Positions 59,701 through 62,802 of a DNA stretch of 64,000 nt are shown piece after piece. Source of the stretch: Henricia sp. BOLD:AAB3569 (taxonomy: Eukaryota > Echinodermata > Asteroidea > Spinulosida > Echinasteridae); NCBI GenBank assembly GCA_037783545.1, contig JBBELK010000064.1:2356001-2420000 (forward strand), read 5' to 3'. Both the position numbers and the translations under genes were made by a program. Position 1 is the stretch's first letter; each line of letters opens with the position of its first letter. The notes below the pieces were generated by a model. The model was not told where the DNA came from. It was given only the letters and a program-made list of their open reading frames with translations, and made no database searches.

Positions 59701-60683
59701 TCGTCTCATGAGACGAAAATTCAATTCGCCCCAAAACCATTTCACCCAAGTGCCATTTTGCCCCCAAACCACTTCGCCAGAGTGCCATTTCGCCCCAAAT
59801 CACTTCATCCAAACACTACATCGCCTAAATGCTACTTCGCCCCAAAACCACTTCATGCACAGGCCGTGGTTCAGGGCGAAATGGTTTAGGGTGGGGCTTT
59901 ATAAACACTGTTATCGTTTAACATACGATTAAAAATGAAGCCATCGCCACGCAGAATTAGTTGCCCTAAAAGTACCACAATAAACAATGTCATTGCCCAC
60001 AGACATCTACTGCTACATGTATATAGGAACATATTTCTAAATTTCTAGACTGGTCCAAGGCCTTTGAATAATCATTTTATTCTTTTACAAAAACTGCATA
60101 ATTACGGTATTTGTGGTCAGACTCTGATGAAGTGGATTAATTCATTCCTTTCATGTCGTAAACAGCGTGTTATTTTCTCGGGTGCCCACTCTCACTGGGC
60201 TCTTGTTTCCTCCGGCGGGGGTACCTCAGCCTAGGCTCGGTTATTGGACATTTTATTTAGGCTAATCTATTTACAGCTGATCTCCCTAGACTTGTGCAGT
60301 CCTATCTCCCACAGTACACCGACAATACCGTGTTATATTGTATTACACGGAATCGCAATGATTGCGTTAGTTTGCAAGAAGTAGTGTGACGAAAATTTAA
60401 TAAAGTTAGGGCTGAGGTAACCTGCTTTCTAAGTGTCGACCGGTATTGGTAAAGTCCAACTCGACTGAAATTGAAGGATTTTACTTTCATCACTTTTTAG
60501 TTTCACCAAAAAATAATTGCATTCACCGCCGCCCATCTCTGCATGATTTGTCCGGAGATCCATCTGTCCATGCTTTACGTTTACCTTGCTCGACGATTCC
60601 CGTGCTTTGTAACCCGCTTTGCAAAAGATGAAAAGCAACTGCCGCAGTTCTGGATCGCTCACTAAACCCTGGTTCTCTCCCAT
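23570..60683 (-). CDS. MTMR14: Myotubularin-related phosphatase MTMR14 (Jumpy), complete, 19 coding exons
   Basis: Joined exons (minus strand): 60683-60585, 57504-57448, 56677-56565, 53586-53478, 52176-52101, 49350-49227, 48574-48430, 47974-47900, 47563-47500, 46870-46785, 45914-45838, 45462-45426, 44242-44175, 43328-43267, 41564-41411, 34043-33908, 32166-32138, 30798-30679, 23756-23570. Every intron is GT-AG, every phase matches and the total is 1818 nt (605 aa plus stop), against about 650 aa in the human protein. MTMR14 is a divergent myotubularin that removes the 3-phosphate from PI3P and PI(3,5)P2 and restrains autophagy. The CX5R catalytic motif HCISGWDRT is seen at residues 295-303 (C296, R302). 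Other family landmarks are VENKKVKFGM, SSEKVD..RYADF, PYPGCEFF, AYDW and the Arg-rich C-terminus. The start has strong context (A at -3, G at +4). Introns 1, 15 and 18 are swollen by transposons. Confidence 0.95.
23865..24352 (-). repeat. BEL/Pao 3' LTR (488 bp)
   Basis: Downstream LTR; TSD copy ATACC at 23860-23864. Identity with the 5' LTR indicates a very recent insertion (or gene conversion). Confidence 0.95.
24353..24658 (-). other. BEL/Pao 3' untranslated segment and polypurine-tract region
   Basis: 306 bp between the pol stop and the 3' LTR. A short GGGGCCGG-type purine-rich run abuts the LTR (plus 24354-24361) and may serve as plus-strand primer. No other gene seen. Confidence 0.5.
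24659..28069 (-). CDS. pol: BEL/Pao Pol: reverse transcriptase, RNase H, integrase (no protease)
   Basis: The 1136-codon frame begins with GTG at 28069; the first ATG is at 28063, and the frame is open back to 28162. RT spans roughly residues 40-350, with catalytic D170 (IADIES) and YVDD at 249-252. RNase H acidic residues are D430, E474, D504 and D550. The integrase zinc site is H768/H773 and C803/C806, the core D839, D901, E951, and the tail DUF5641 at about 1040-1130. All catalytic residues are present and no stop interrupts it. Oddity: no aspartic protease motif precedes RT. The frame is +1 to gag, so expression would need frameshifting, reinitiation or splicing. Confidence 0.95.
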   Translation of the reverse strand: MNMEFAERLSDGKQNLSAEDKRFLQIMDESVIKINGHYQMALPLRNRSVKLPDSRLQAKVYAGRLRQRLMKNEVLKDQYTDFMAKLVDKGYAEKVPQEAKSRKDDLVWYVPHHGIYHPRKPDKIRVVFNCPAKVEGTSLNDQLLQGPDMTNLLYGVLLRWRQEPIAVIADIESMFYQVRVDPKDRDMMRYLWWPDGDLNADIEEYRMSVHLFGAVSSPSCANYALKKTASDTKEKYSEEVTRAIQLNFYVDDFLKSLPTESDAINLVQEIRQALDEGGFHLTKWLSNSREVLKAIPPEERSKEVKSLDLNDDLPEEHALGVKWCVETDQLKFGMKEVNPKATRRNILSVMSSLYDPFGVTSPYVLKAKMILQSLCQERIGWDDPIPEKSEAEWRRWLKQLPSIDEVKLNRCLKPQGFGKVVDAQIHHFADASLDGYGTVTYLRLTNEKDEIHCEFLSAKSRVAPLKTHTIVKLELTAATSAVRQNDLMQRELTMNIDKTTFWTDSQTVLKYIANETARYPVFVANRIAVIRDGSDCEQWKYVPSKLNPADNASRGLDAKDLVQKTEWMKGPEFLWQREETWPESDEASQAETVDSEVPEQVTEVNVSAVLTQKETCAVETLLSHYSNWTKLRRAVAWILRLKKMLKAKAIPGHVMNPDRFLSAKELENAENAIIGFVQKQAFAKEIKLLQRNQKHQNANVEKQSPGSRPRVYCISRESALSNLDPEFQDGLLRVGGRLRNAPIPGNMKHPLILPKNHHVSALLITHTHQKVGHQGRNHVLAELRQKYWIIKAGTSVKTVLKRCVLCKKTQPRVGNQKMADLPACRVQPEHPAFTYTGVDYFGPFEIKRGRSVLKRYGVVFTCLSSRAIHIEVAESLETSSCIDALRRFIARRGCVREIRSDNGTNFVGANRELQEAAKEWNTGDITTFAANRGIKWTFNPPGASHQGGIWERQIRTIRKILNSILNEQFIRTARNDEQLNTFMCEVEAIVNSRPLTRSSDDPSDLDVITPNTLLQLKPVPDLPPGKFTQEDQYARRRWRQVQYLADLFWKRWVKEYLPSLQLRQKWMELKRNLQVGDVVLIVDDRAPRNSWPMGLVLDVHPDKHGVVRSAKVKTQTATLVRPVTKLCMLLEQETTP
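28152..29798 (-). CDS. gag: BEL/Pao Gag polyprotein (548 aa)
   Basis: Capsid/nucleocapsid precursor. Residues about 75-165 form a long charged coiled coil (Arg/Glu-rich, EEAEEEIRRAQERV). Residues about 270-450 match the DUF1759 capsid-like domain (LDPFDGTNVLSYLSFIKNFK...RRLELLLKYTKGEA). The end holds one zinc knuckle, C525-x2-C528-x5-H534-x4-C539, and the frame stops nine residues later, earlier than in usual family members, where more cysteine motifs and the protease follow. Next downstream is pol, in the +1 frame. Confidence 0.93.
   Translation of the reverse strand: MATSETFHKDNKVSHDESPVSARSAMSMPELSLHAHSDTGAGVEIQPHDSVSVAGHLNSNASCVSARTTTSALAFKNRQREVELAAKSAAIQHRNRLEQRKRLLERKLHLEEAEEEIRRAQERVMILRRRQEIEEEFKRIEQEQEEIEINAELHAARAVSKMLEQENVDVLSQTSAKLCEEVVKGISLDVNRSADIMKGTQEPQSSLNPIASPFHIEKKEVNNVDITLESQRQSSKPKNNAIQSTCEQSSALPQPTMASILDKIVQNQKEFALPNAELDPFDGTNVLSYLSFIKNFKYVVEDKTKDAARRLELLLKYTKGEAHELIKECPMIEPPAKGYQRAQWLLKRDYGQPPILAAAYKTKSEEWPKIPLGDKVALRKFAIFLVNCCNAKCSNSEMSSMDGYEFLRILASKLPTALQQQWIRQVGKYREEKLRSPTLEDFERFVGQQSRNENDPRIAGLGYQQRSKESKLVSASALQKSRKVMPVTAKTVMATTVESHSSERYRQTRPKSSTTVENRAAKVPCLHCGEGTNHSILYCKKFTALEPK
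29799..30034 (-). other. BEL/Pao leader with 22-bp direct repeat
   Basis: Region between the 5' LTR and gag. A perfect 22 bp repeat (core TGCCCAATATCCGGACAAAC) occurs at 29889-29910 and 29937-29958, 48 bp apart. No convincing TGG-initial primer-binding site is seen right next to the LTR. Confidence 0.6.
30035..30522 (-). repeat. BEL/Pao 5' LTR (488 bp)
   Basis: Upstream LTR relative to the element's minus-strand reading. TG...CA ends, next to TSD ATACC at 30523-30527. Identical to the other LTR. Contains ATTAAA on the minus strand as a possible poly(A) signal. Confidence 0.95.
30679..30798 (-). CDS. MTMR14: MTMR14 exon 18 (residues 504-544)
   Basis: Acceptor tcacacag, donor CCAGT|gtgagt, ends phase 2. 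Encodes WQLISGTGSMKG, matching the conserved C-terminal WQMVTGCGSI motif, then a Ser/Thr-rich stretch. The BEL/Pao element starts 157 bp beyond this exon. Confidence 0.92.
30812..31356. mobile_element. Two linked foldbacks in MTMR14 intron 17
   Basis: Inner palindrome 30812-30983 (GGGTGGATAGTCGATATTAG arms) adjoins 30984-31356 (GTTTTACCATACCTCATACA and complement). The TTTTACCATACCTCATACAT text also occurs at 18028. Confidence 0.7.
31362..31985. mobile_element. 624-bp MITE with ATATCGTCGG ends
   Basis: Left ACATATCGTCGGTCGCATCA, right TGCACCCGACGATATGA; internal repeats CACTTCGTGAAAAAG at several places. MTMR14 intron 17. Confidence 0.75.
32138..32166 (-). CDS. MTMR14: MTMR14 exon 17 (29-nt microexon, residues 495-504)
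   Basis: Acceptor with a T tract (ttttttcag), donor GGCAG|gtgaaa. Encodes AKSAASSTG, and its last two bases complete the Ser of SWQ in exon 18. It is supported because exon 16 ends in phase 0 and exon 18 needs phase 2, which this 29-nt exon supplies exactly. Confidence 0.8.
32167..33907. other. MTMR14 intron 16, unannotated
   Basis: No element ends or exons recognised. At 33155-33310 on the plus strand a CCAAT motif is followed by an exon-like stretch and AAAG|gtaaga; probably chance. Confidence 0.35.
33908..34043 (-). CDS. MTMR14: MTMR14 exon 16 (residues 449-494)
   Basis: Acceptor ttgtag, donor ACA|gtgaga. Of three frames only the one forced by exon 15 phase stays open with a plausible peptide (SPAWDSSKPRPSNQREPP...), resembling the family SP...W..RP.PS segment. 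Proline/serine rich. Confidence 0.8.
34189..34962. mobile_element. 774-bp TTAA MITE (ACACACCGGC ends)
   Basis: TTAA at both ends, AGAGACACACCGGC / GCCGGTGTGTCCCT; relative of 2131-2912. Contains a perfect palindrome GTGACTTTTCGGAACCAGA and its complement at 34771-34809. MTMR14 intron 15. Confidence 0.8.
35884..36285. mobile_element. 402-bp hairpin element inserted only in the left arm
   Basis: Starts CACCAAACTCCGTCTGATAG and ends with its complement. The two ~190 bp halves pair almost perfectly around a short A-rich loop (near 36086-36096), the left half having one ~9 nt extra. The corresponding place in the right arm (about 40667) is uninterrupted. Confidence 0.85.
36679..37020 (+). repeat. 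tRNA-derived SINE (family A), left arm
   Basis: Head has a box A-like TGGTCTAGTGG and box B-like GGTTCTAGCCC, followed by the shared body (CTGTTAAGGGGAATGCCACA and so on) and an ATT-repeat tail. Present in both arms, so it was inside the unit before the inverted duplication. Confidence 0.8.
37033..38250 (-). pseudogene. CXC-domain protein gene copy, left arm (decayed)
   Basis: Minus-strand reading gives, in order with frame breaks: MGLHTFWELAESLSNSILAT, a DVYQ..SIK segment, FFGGVYGGECRKLL, SSNQEEADDRIMFHI, then after further breaks MDLSLLEGFGVEELSPQITS and a C-terminal cysteine-rich block (CKCPTSC..TKTCTC....KCVTFCGC....CRN) like a tesmin/TSO1 CXC domain. The longest intact piece is the last 162 codons (37033-37521). 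Product and function unknown. The acidic EEADDRI and DTDVFV motifs recall PIN/FEN-like nucleases, but that is speculation. Confidence 0.7.
38252..39587 (+). pseudogene. CXC-domain protein gene copy, right arm (decayed)
   Basis: Mirror copy of the left-arm gene. Pieces: MGLHTFGELAESLSNSILAT (38390 on), a stop in SIKH, then QNVESDKEIFFGGVYGGECR and SSNQEEADDRIMFHI (to about 38820). A DTDVFV motif follows near 38857-38874, then 38946-39587 (213 codons) with LPAIHALSACDSTSKVG, LEGFGVEELSPQITSNAEKF and the CXC-type cysteine block. The stop at 39585-39587 precedes an ATT/AAT tract. Less damaged than the left copy but still frame-broken, so neither arm encodes a whole protein. Confidence 0.7.
39639..39926. 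mobile_element. 288-bp MITE inserted only in the right arm
   Basis: Terminal inverted repeats CAATAGGGCGACA and TGTCGCCCTATTG. Interior has about four ladder-like ~20 bp units (AAATGGTTTTNGACCT type, 39735-39820) and further GTCGCCCTAA repeats. Absent from the left arm. Confidence 0.85.
39944..40259 (-). repeat. tRNA-derived SINE (family A), right arm
   Basis: Mirror copy of 36679-37020; its AAT-rich tail (39599-39622) is now separated by the MITE at 39639-39926. Confidence 0.8.
41411..41564 (-). CDS. MTMR14: MTMR14 exon 15 (residues 398-449)
   Basis: Acceptor ctcttgcag, donor CTCAG|gtatga. Encodes a Ser/Thr/Asn-rich low-complexity stretch with SSPILICTGG, typical of the disordered C-terminal half of MTMR14. 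Called on an open frame, splice sites and phase rather than strong similarity. Confidence 0.8.
42003..42393. mobile_element. 391-bp MITE with ACAGTAAACTCTCGTTA ends
   Basis: Left ACAGTAAACTCTCGTTACAA, right TATAACGAGAGTTTACTGTA; interior repeats CAGCGCT and TATAACGCTC blocks. Fragment at 17370-17486. MTMR14 intron 14. Confidence 0.85.
42644..43066 (-). repeat. Dispersed repeat with CACTTCGCCC ladder, reverse copy
   Basis: Reverse-complement relative of 6199-6612, including the CAACCTGAGCAAAAACCA segment and the degenerate 14-bp ladder. MTMR14 intron 14. Confidence 0.75.
43267..43328 (-). CDS. MTMR14: MTMR14 exon 14 (residues 377-398)
   Basis: Acceptor tgtgtag, donor TTAG|gtgagt. Encodes NQRSVSRTDSESYMDGMVLL, in the position of the human basic/serine segment TQRRKSL...LEDICML. 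Similarity is moderate, but phase and splice sites agree on both sides. Confidence 0.85.
43858..44050 (+). repeat. Dispersed repeat shared with 22675-22855
   Basis: See the partner copy; located in MTMR14 intron 13. Confidence 0.65.
44175..44242 (-). CDS. MTMR14: MTMR14 exon 13 (residues 355-377)
   Basis: Acceptor ctttttcag. Encodes IFFFCFNFLKHITSEEFSV, almost identical to vertebrate MTMR14. Donor ACA|gtaaga was chosen over an earlier gtaaaa because only it gives phase 2, which exon 14 needs. Confidence 0.94.
44412..44784 (-). repeat. tRNA-derived SINE (family B)
   Basis: Minus-strand copy: tRNA Leu/Ser-like head (GGTTCGAACC), body with TTGAGCAAGGCACTCAACC, and an AAT/ATT tail. In MTMR14 intron 12. 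Confidence 0.85.
45426..45462 (-). CDS. MTMR14: MTMR14 exon 12 (37-nt microexon, residues 342-354)
   Basis: Acceptor cttgcag, donor GAT|gtaagt. Encodes HNLSDRLDKGED, matching family GHMLVDRLSKGEE. Phase 2 in, phase 0 out. Confidence 0.92.
45555..45617. repeat. Truncated end of the same CAGGGATGCCAGT MITE
   Basis: Only the right terminus remains (AAAAAGCCGGAATTCCGGCT ... ACTGGCATCCCTG). MTMR14 intron 11. Confidence 0.7.
45838..45914 (-). CDS. MTMR14: MTMR14 exon 11 (residues 317-342)
   Basis: Acceptor ttgacag chosen because it is in phase 0 and gives DGMAH, matching family DGLIH. A second AG (cccatag) 19 nt downstream would break the phase. Continues EVIYLTIAYDWMLFG; donor TTTGG|gtaggt, phase 2. 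Confidence 0.93.
46243..46758. mobile_element. CAGGGATGCCAGT-ended MITE, uninterrupted copy
   Basis: Inverted ends CAGGGATGCCAGT ... ACTGGCATCCCTG. Shows what the copy at 35678-41134 looked like before the 5-kb insertion (GCATGTATGT/GTGCACAT). Flanks GAATATG / GTATATG may be an imperfect 7-bp TSD. Ends 26 bp inside MTMR14 intron 10. Confidence 0.8.
46785..46870 (-). CDS. MTMR14: MTMR14 exon 10, catalytic CX5R exon (residues 288-316)
   Basis: Acceptor gtatacag, donor GCG|gtgagt. Encodes LLIHCISGWDRTPLF, holding the nucleophilic Cys296 and phosphate-binding Arg302 of the CX5R active site, so the enzyme appears catalytically competent. A MITE ends only 26 bp beyond the donor (see 46243-46758). 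Confidence 0.97.
46951..47300 (+). repeat. tRNA-derived SINE (family B), best-preserved head
   Basis: Head reads GTACCGTGGCCGAGTGGTTT ... GCGGGTTCGAAT with box A and box B intervals like tRNA-Leu/Ser. The body is shared with the copies at 44.4 and 57.7 kb. Not a functional tRNA gene: the acceptor stem does not close and the SINE body follows. MTMR14 intron 9. Confidence 0.85.
47500..47563 (-). CDS. MTMR14: MTMR14 exon 9 (residues 267-288)
   Basis: Acceptor gtttacag, donor AAG|gtatag, ends phase 1. Encodes SWDLVTLTQNYIKLFLHLVK, equivalent to the WDLVQQTQNYLKLLLSLV segment preceding the catalytic loop. Confidence 0.94.
47900..47974 (-). CDS. MTMR14: MTMR14 exon 8 (residues 242-266)
   Basis: Acceptor cttgcag, donor AGG|gtaaga, phases 0/0. 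Encodes DFVDAGLSIPNNL..., matching the family pattern DYVDAPLSIP. Confidence 0.94.
48430..48574 (-). CDS. MTMR14: MTMR14 exon 7 (residues 193-241)
   Basis: Acceptor gttcttcag completes Asn (FGMN). Encodes VTSSEKVDKERRYADF followed by VPYPGCEFF and EGLYYDWSQ; donor CAG|gttagc, phase 0. Very strong match to the family. Confidence 0.96.
48613..48878. mobile_element. Foldback MITE with CTCTAGAAAAAGGTA ends
   Basis: Inverted ends plus inner pairs AAATCTGTGGCAGAT/..GCCGCAGATTT and GGAAATTCC...GGAATTTCC. MTMR14 intron 6. Confidence 0.7.
48893..49027. mobile_element. 135-bp MITE with GTAGACTTGCCCAAGT ends
   Basis: Left AGACTTGCCCAAGT, right ACTTGGGCAAGTCT; inner CCCGTGTTTGG/CCAAACACGGG. MTMR14 intron 6. 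Confidence 0.8.
49227..49350 (-). CDS. MTMR14: MTMR14 exon 6 (residues 152-193)
   Basis: Contains LFDRVRGQDIKLL and DLMVENKKVKFGM, both diagnostic of MTMR14. The acceptor was placed at gtacag|GA because it is the only nearby AG keeping phase 1. Its pyrimidine tract is poor, so the exact start, or an extra small upstream exon, remains possible. Donor ATGAA|gtgagt. Confidence 0.88.
49655..49740 (+). repeat. tRNA-derived SINE fragment (family C)
   Basis: GTCAGAGGTTTGGGTTTCAA then GTCCCGACGAGGAG and TTTTTCTC tail; the box B-like part and tail match 50606-50715. Confidence 0.55.
49871..50305. mobile_element. Palindromic MITE (GGGTCTTTCCAC family), copy 3
   Basis: Most complete copy, arms ~200 bp. 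Flanks ATGTATGT / ACGTATGT may be an imperfect 8-bp target duplication. MTMR14 intron 5. Confidence 0.9.
50606..50715 (+). repeat. tRNA-derived SINE fragment (family C)
   Basis: CAGCTCAGCTGGTAGAGCAT is a clear tRNA box A region, followed by GAAATCCCGATAAGG and the shared TTTTTCTCATCCCAAGTTTG tail. MTMR14 intron 5. Confidence 0.65.
50714..51552. mobile_element. TTAA-type MITE (family Z), continuous copy
   Basis: Reference copy for the interrupted one at 57537-59394: shares TTTTCCCATGGGTGTTG, ATATGGTCAAAAATCCACC, TTCCACATCCAAATTGGAGA and AAGCTCCTTTTA. Its uninterrupted CTCATTACCATTCTG gives the empty site. Fragment also at about 13770-13831. Confidence 0.75.
51553..53477. other. MTMR14 introns 4-5, outside exon 5: nothing recognised
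   Basis: Apart from exon 5 (52101-52176) no element ends, exons or RNA genes recognised. A tandem ACTGATTGTCCCAAA pair lies at 52476-52506. Confidence 0.35.
52101..52176 (-). CDS. MTMR14: MTMR14 exon 5 (residues 127-152)
   Basis: Acceptor gctgcag, donor TCAG|gtacgc, ends phase 1. Encodes HICRSSTLSG..EIYGRSG.DYIFS, matching the conserved HICRSATLAGWGELYGRSG block. Confidence 0.94.
53478..53586 (-). CDS. MTMR14: MTMR14 exon 4 (residues 90-126)
   Basis: Acceptor cttgcag completes a Ser codon with exon 3; donor AAAG|gtaaaa, phase 0. Contains KSRIARCRQRFVVPIILYEG, matching the family motif K-ARCR-RFV-PVIL--GK. Confidence 0.95.
53689..53906. mobile_element. TA-type MITE with TCGCG repeats, second copy
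   Basis: TACTGTAAAAGCTG ... GGCTTTTACAGT; reverse-orientation relative of 20782-20982. MTMR14 intron 3. Confidence 0.85.
54057..54135. repeat. Short palindrome
   Basis: TGAGGTCACAATTCTG and complement, around TAACAGATCTGTTA. MTMR14 intron 3. Confidence 0.6.
54200..54382. mobile_element. MITE with TATAAAGTATGTA ends
   Basis: Left GCTGTCTATAAAGTATGTA, right TACATACTTTATGGATGGCC; C-rich interior. MTMR14 intron 3. Confidence 0.65.
54451..54618. mobile_element. 168-bp MITE with GGGCCTCCCACTGTGCGA ends
   Basis: Arms of ~60 bp pair closely. MTMR14 intron 3. Confidence 0.85.
55258..55592. mobile_element. Foldback MITE with CACACTGAG ends
   Basis: Left CACACTGAGTCTCTTTGTGT, right GGCTCAGTGTG; shares CTTTGAGAAAAAGCG core with 7005-7235. 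MTMR14 intron 3. Confidence 0.7.
55987..56452. mobile_element. MITE with ATATCAGGGGTC ends
   Basis: Left ATATCAGGGGTCAAAATTAA, right TTAATTTCGACCCCTGGGATAT. Ends about 110 bp from MTMR14 exon 3. Fragment at 8200-8280. Confidence 0.75.
56565..56677 (-). CDS. MTMR14: MTMR14 exon 3 (residues 53-90)
   Basis: Acceptor cttatag, donor AAAG|gtaccc, ends in phase 2. Encodes the conserved NGELCSHYPEKIVILEY block. The segment after it (LSPNGQEIREKNHQ) is variable between species. Confidence 0.93.
57090..57262. repeat. Half-copy of the GGGTCTTTCCAC palindromic MITE
   Basis: Right arm only (TTGTACACAGGGTTTTTAGA, CAAAATACCCCTTTACTGTG). MTMR14 intron 2. Confidence 0.8.
57448..57504 (-). CDS. MTMR14: MTMR14 exon 2 (residues 34-52)
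   Basis: Acceptor tttcag, donor TCA|gtgagt, phases 0/0. Encodes VELIERKCLALFGKDYKYS, a near copy of the conserved 'SK-VE-IE-RC-LFG-DY-S' block of MTMR14. Confidence 0.93.
57903..58796. mobile_element. 894-bp long-arm hairpin element with 9-bp TSD (level 4)
   Basis: Ends TACTTTTAGAAGGCTAAAAG and its complement, TSD ACCAACGGC (57894-57902, 58797-58805). Arms of ~400 bp pair across a ~90 bp centre. The end itself is a mini-palindrome (CTTTTAG..CTAAAAG). Each arm has the same 54-nt ATG frame with a splice donor (58149-58096 on minus, 58550-58603 on plus). Resembles the 5-kb foldback in TSD length and end structure. Confidence 0.88.
58096..58149 (-). other. Exon-like 18-codon unit in hairpin arm, in phase with MTMR14 exon 2
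   Basis: ATG with strong context (A at -3, G at +4), encodes MDSERQGYKSLEITRTPM, then donor ATG|gtgagt in phase 0. It lies between MTMR14 exons 1 and 2 on the same strand. Mirror copy at 58550-58603 (plus). Could be a captured exon of another gene; not similar to the real exon 1. Confidence 0.35.
59648..59895 (+). repeat. Dispersed repeat with CACTTCGCCC ladder, partial copy
   Basis: Third copy of the 6199-6612 family, lacking the distal segment. MTMR14 intron 1. Confidence 0.75.
60060..60345 (+). pseudogene. LINE reverse-transcriptase remnant
   Basis: Plus-strand reading contains LLQKLHNYGICGQTLMKWIN, SFLSCRKQRVIFSGAHS, VSSG and, after breaks, ADLP.LVQS and YTDNTVLY in place of the catalytic YADDT. 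This is the fingers/palm region of a jockey/CR1-like non-LTR element. Stops and frameshifts show it is a fossil. Confidence 0.6.
60585..60683 (-). CDS. MTMR14: MTMR14 exon 1 (residues 1-33)
   Basis: Starts at ATG 60683-60681 in the context ATCATGG and ends at donor AAG|gtaaac, phase 0. The peptide has the PELRQLL...AGYKAR pattern that matches the family N-terminus (ELLEEF..YRAKD-like) and ends SSSK, which joins directly to VELIERKC in exon 2. An in-frame ATG exists upstream at 60767, but the region between shows no family similarity. Confidence 0.88.
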
Positions 60684-60900
60684 GATGAGCGGGCAAAATG
60701 GAATATTCTGTTTACACCAGTAGAAGGAAACCACGTGACAAAGACTCAGAATGCTATTTTGATACAATTTTCGTCATTTTCTGTGAACTCTCTCGTCGTT
60801 ATTTTAATCGCTCTGCCCACTTCAGTCAGTCTGGCATCACCACATTTTGACAACGAGAACACGTGAATTTGATTCATGGGTTAGGGGTTAAGACTTGGCA
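60684..60900 (-). promoter_or_regulatory. Presumptive MTMR14 5' UTR/promoter region
   Basis: Directly upstream of the MTMR14 start; repeat-poor. No TATA box or clear core element recognised. Boundary is arbitrary. Confidence 0.3.
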
Positions 60901-61049
60901 ACAGAGGCCATGACCAGTCTCAAGCTAGCCGTCATACATTTAATACCCAAGTTGATCCACAGCTGTCGATACAAATGTACAAGTACGTTCAAAAGCTAGA
61001 AACCATACATCACAAGCTAAACTGTATTTAATTTTTAGAATACCCAGGG

Positions 61050-61157
61050 CCTTTTTCCAAATCCCGGCTTCGTCTCCGTCTCCGTCTCCGTCCCCATAGG
61101 GTTTACATTGAGCCGGAGCCTGAGCCTGAGCCCAAGTCGAGATTTAGAAAAAGGCCT
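61050..61157. repeat. Foldback with GTCTCC hexamer repeat
   Basis: Ends GGGCCTTTTTCCAAATC and complement; interior (CGTCTC)n and (GAGCCT)n blocks facing each other. Confidence 0.7.
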
Positions 61158-61887
61158 AGACTTGATATCAAGTCGGTACCACGGTCGTGTTTTGGTCCGT
61201 CTGACGTCTTTTTACTGCACACGATCGATAGTAATTTTTTTTATATGTACAGTATATATTTGGTTTTGACACGTGTACCGACTTGAGAAACATGTTTGCG
61301 CGCCAATATTCATGAATTCATGGCACGTAATACATAAGCACGCTATTGCCATTTAGAACTGTTGTTTTTCTTCTATCCTCCATGAAACTTTGAAAGAGCG
61401 AGCCAATAGAAATTCGTCCATCGTCGTGCCGTGGTAATAACGTCCATTTTTAACAGAGAGGATCTAATGTTTAAATCATTCAGTCAGGGTATTTTTCAGA
61501 CGAACGGTGTTTAGCTTTTAGCAAAATGTAGGTACTAGATCTTCTTTGAGTCATAAGCATTAATTTATGCTGCATATAAATGTACAATAAAATAACACAT
61601 CAAAAGATCTCCCCCGGCCCCCACAAGTATTGTATAATTGTCGCCTCAGCTTCGATTTTGAATTGATTTCTAACAAAAATTCGCGCCAACAGAACGGTCG
61701 AAATATTAGTATGGTCTCCTTTTAGAATTCTGGAGTAATGGATACTATAGGTCCACTGCTTGAGGAAATCTAATTCACAAACACAAGCTTTTGAAAATGT
61801 GATATGAATATTGTAACATGGATGCAAATTGAGAATTACCTATTTTATTGTTATAAATCAATGATCAGTTAAGTACACCGTAGTTTT
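61158..61887. other. Intergenic between MTMR14 and the gypsy-type element
   Basis: No exon or element recognised. Confidence 0.35.
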
Positions 61888-62724
61888 TGACGTCACACTT
61901 GCGAAGTAGCTAGCGAGCATGCGCGAGTGCTTTGCGAGCTAAAGCGCATGCGTGAGCCTGCCGCGAGCGCGCGAGTAGGCAGTTGCAGTTGAGACTTCGA
62001 GCTGAGCGGAGCTAACGTGCAACCGTGGGTCCGTTGGGTGGCGACCCGAGGCAGACCCGACGCCTCCTAGAGAGGACGCCCGCTGTATGAGCGGTTGTGT
62101 CCTGAGGCGTCGGTGTCGCGAGTATTGAGGCGCCGGGGCGGGGAGTTGCAGTTAAGCCTTCGAACTGAGCGGAGCGTGCAACCCGAGGCGGCGCTAACGG
62201 GTAAGCGACGCCCTTACAGGTGAGGCGGCCCGTGTCAGACCCGACGCCCGTATAGGAGGACGCCCGGCCGCTAGGTAAACGGTTGTGTCCTGAGGCGCCG
62301 GGCCGTGCGAGATCAGCGAAGAGGCGCTGGAGTAGCGTAGCTAGGCAGCCGCGAGTGAGGCGCTAGGAGTAGAGCAGCCAAACAGCGAGGTGCCGGTGGT
62401 AGCGCGGCTAAACGCTCGATTAAGTGTGACCCTCTTTGAGACGTAGGAATCAGTGAAGTTTGAGGTCGTTAATAAATCATCACTAATTAAAGGAAAATCA
62501 TAACGCCTGTCATTGTATCAGTCACTTATTTATGAAGACCCTTCTCCCGATTTAATCCCGTGGTTGGTTCTACACACGCGGCGGTATATTTCTGGCCAAA
62601 CGGACTGGCGCTTAGTGAGGCCCTAGACGCTCGTTTTTCGAGACCTTACTTATGTGACCAACTCAGTAGGGGCAAGGAACCGGGTGGTAGAAAACCACTA
62701 CTACCACACGGAATTTCCGCCACA
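61888..62724 (+). repeat. 5' LTR of a Ty3/gypsy-type element (approximate left edge)
   Basis: GC-rich region ending ...CCGCCACA immediately before a primer-binding-like site, TGGTGGCAGCGGTGGGAT at 62727-62744. Contains two tandem units of about 163 bp (from 61981 and 62144) rich in GAGGCGC, and AATAAA near 62470. The left border at TG 61888 is a guess because the matching 3' LTR is outside the window. Confidence 0.5.
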
Positions 62725-62802
62725 AATGGTGGCAGCGGTGGGATAGTGTGTTCAGCCAAACGTCGGTGATCATTTCAAGGAGAACAAAATAAATAGGAGC
62801 AA

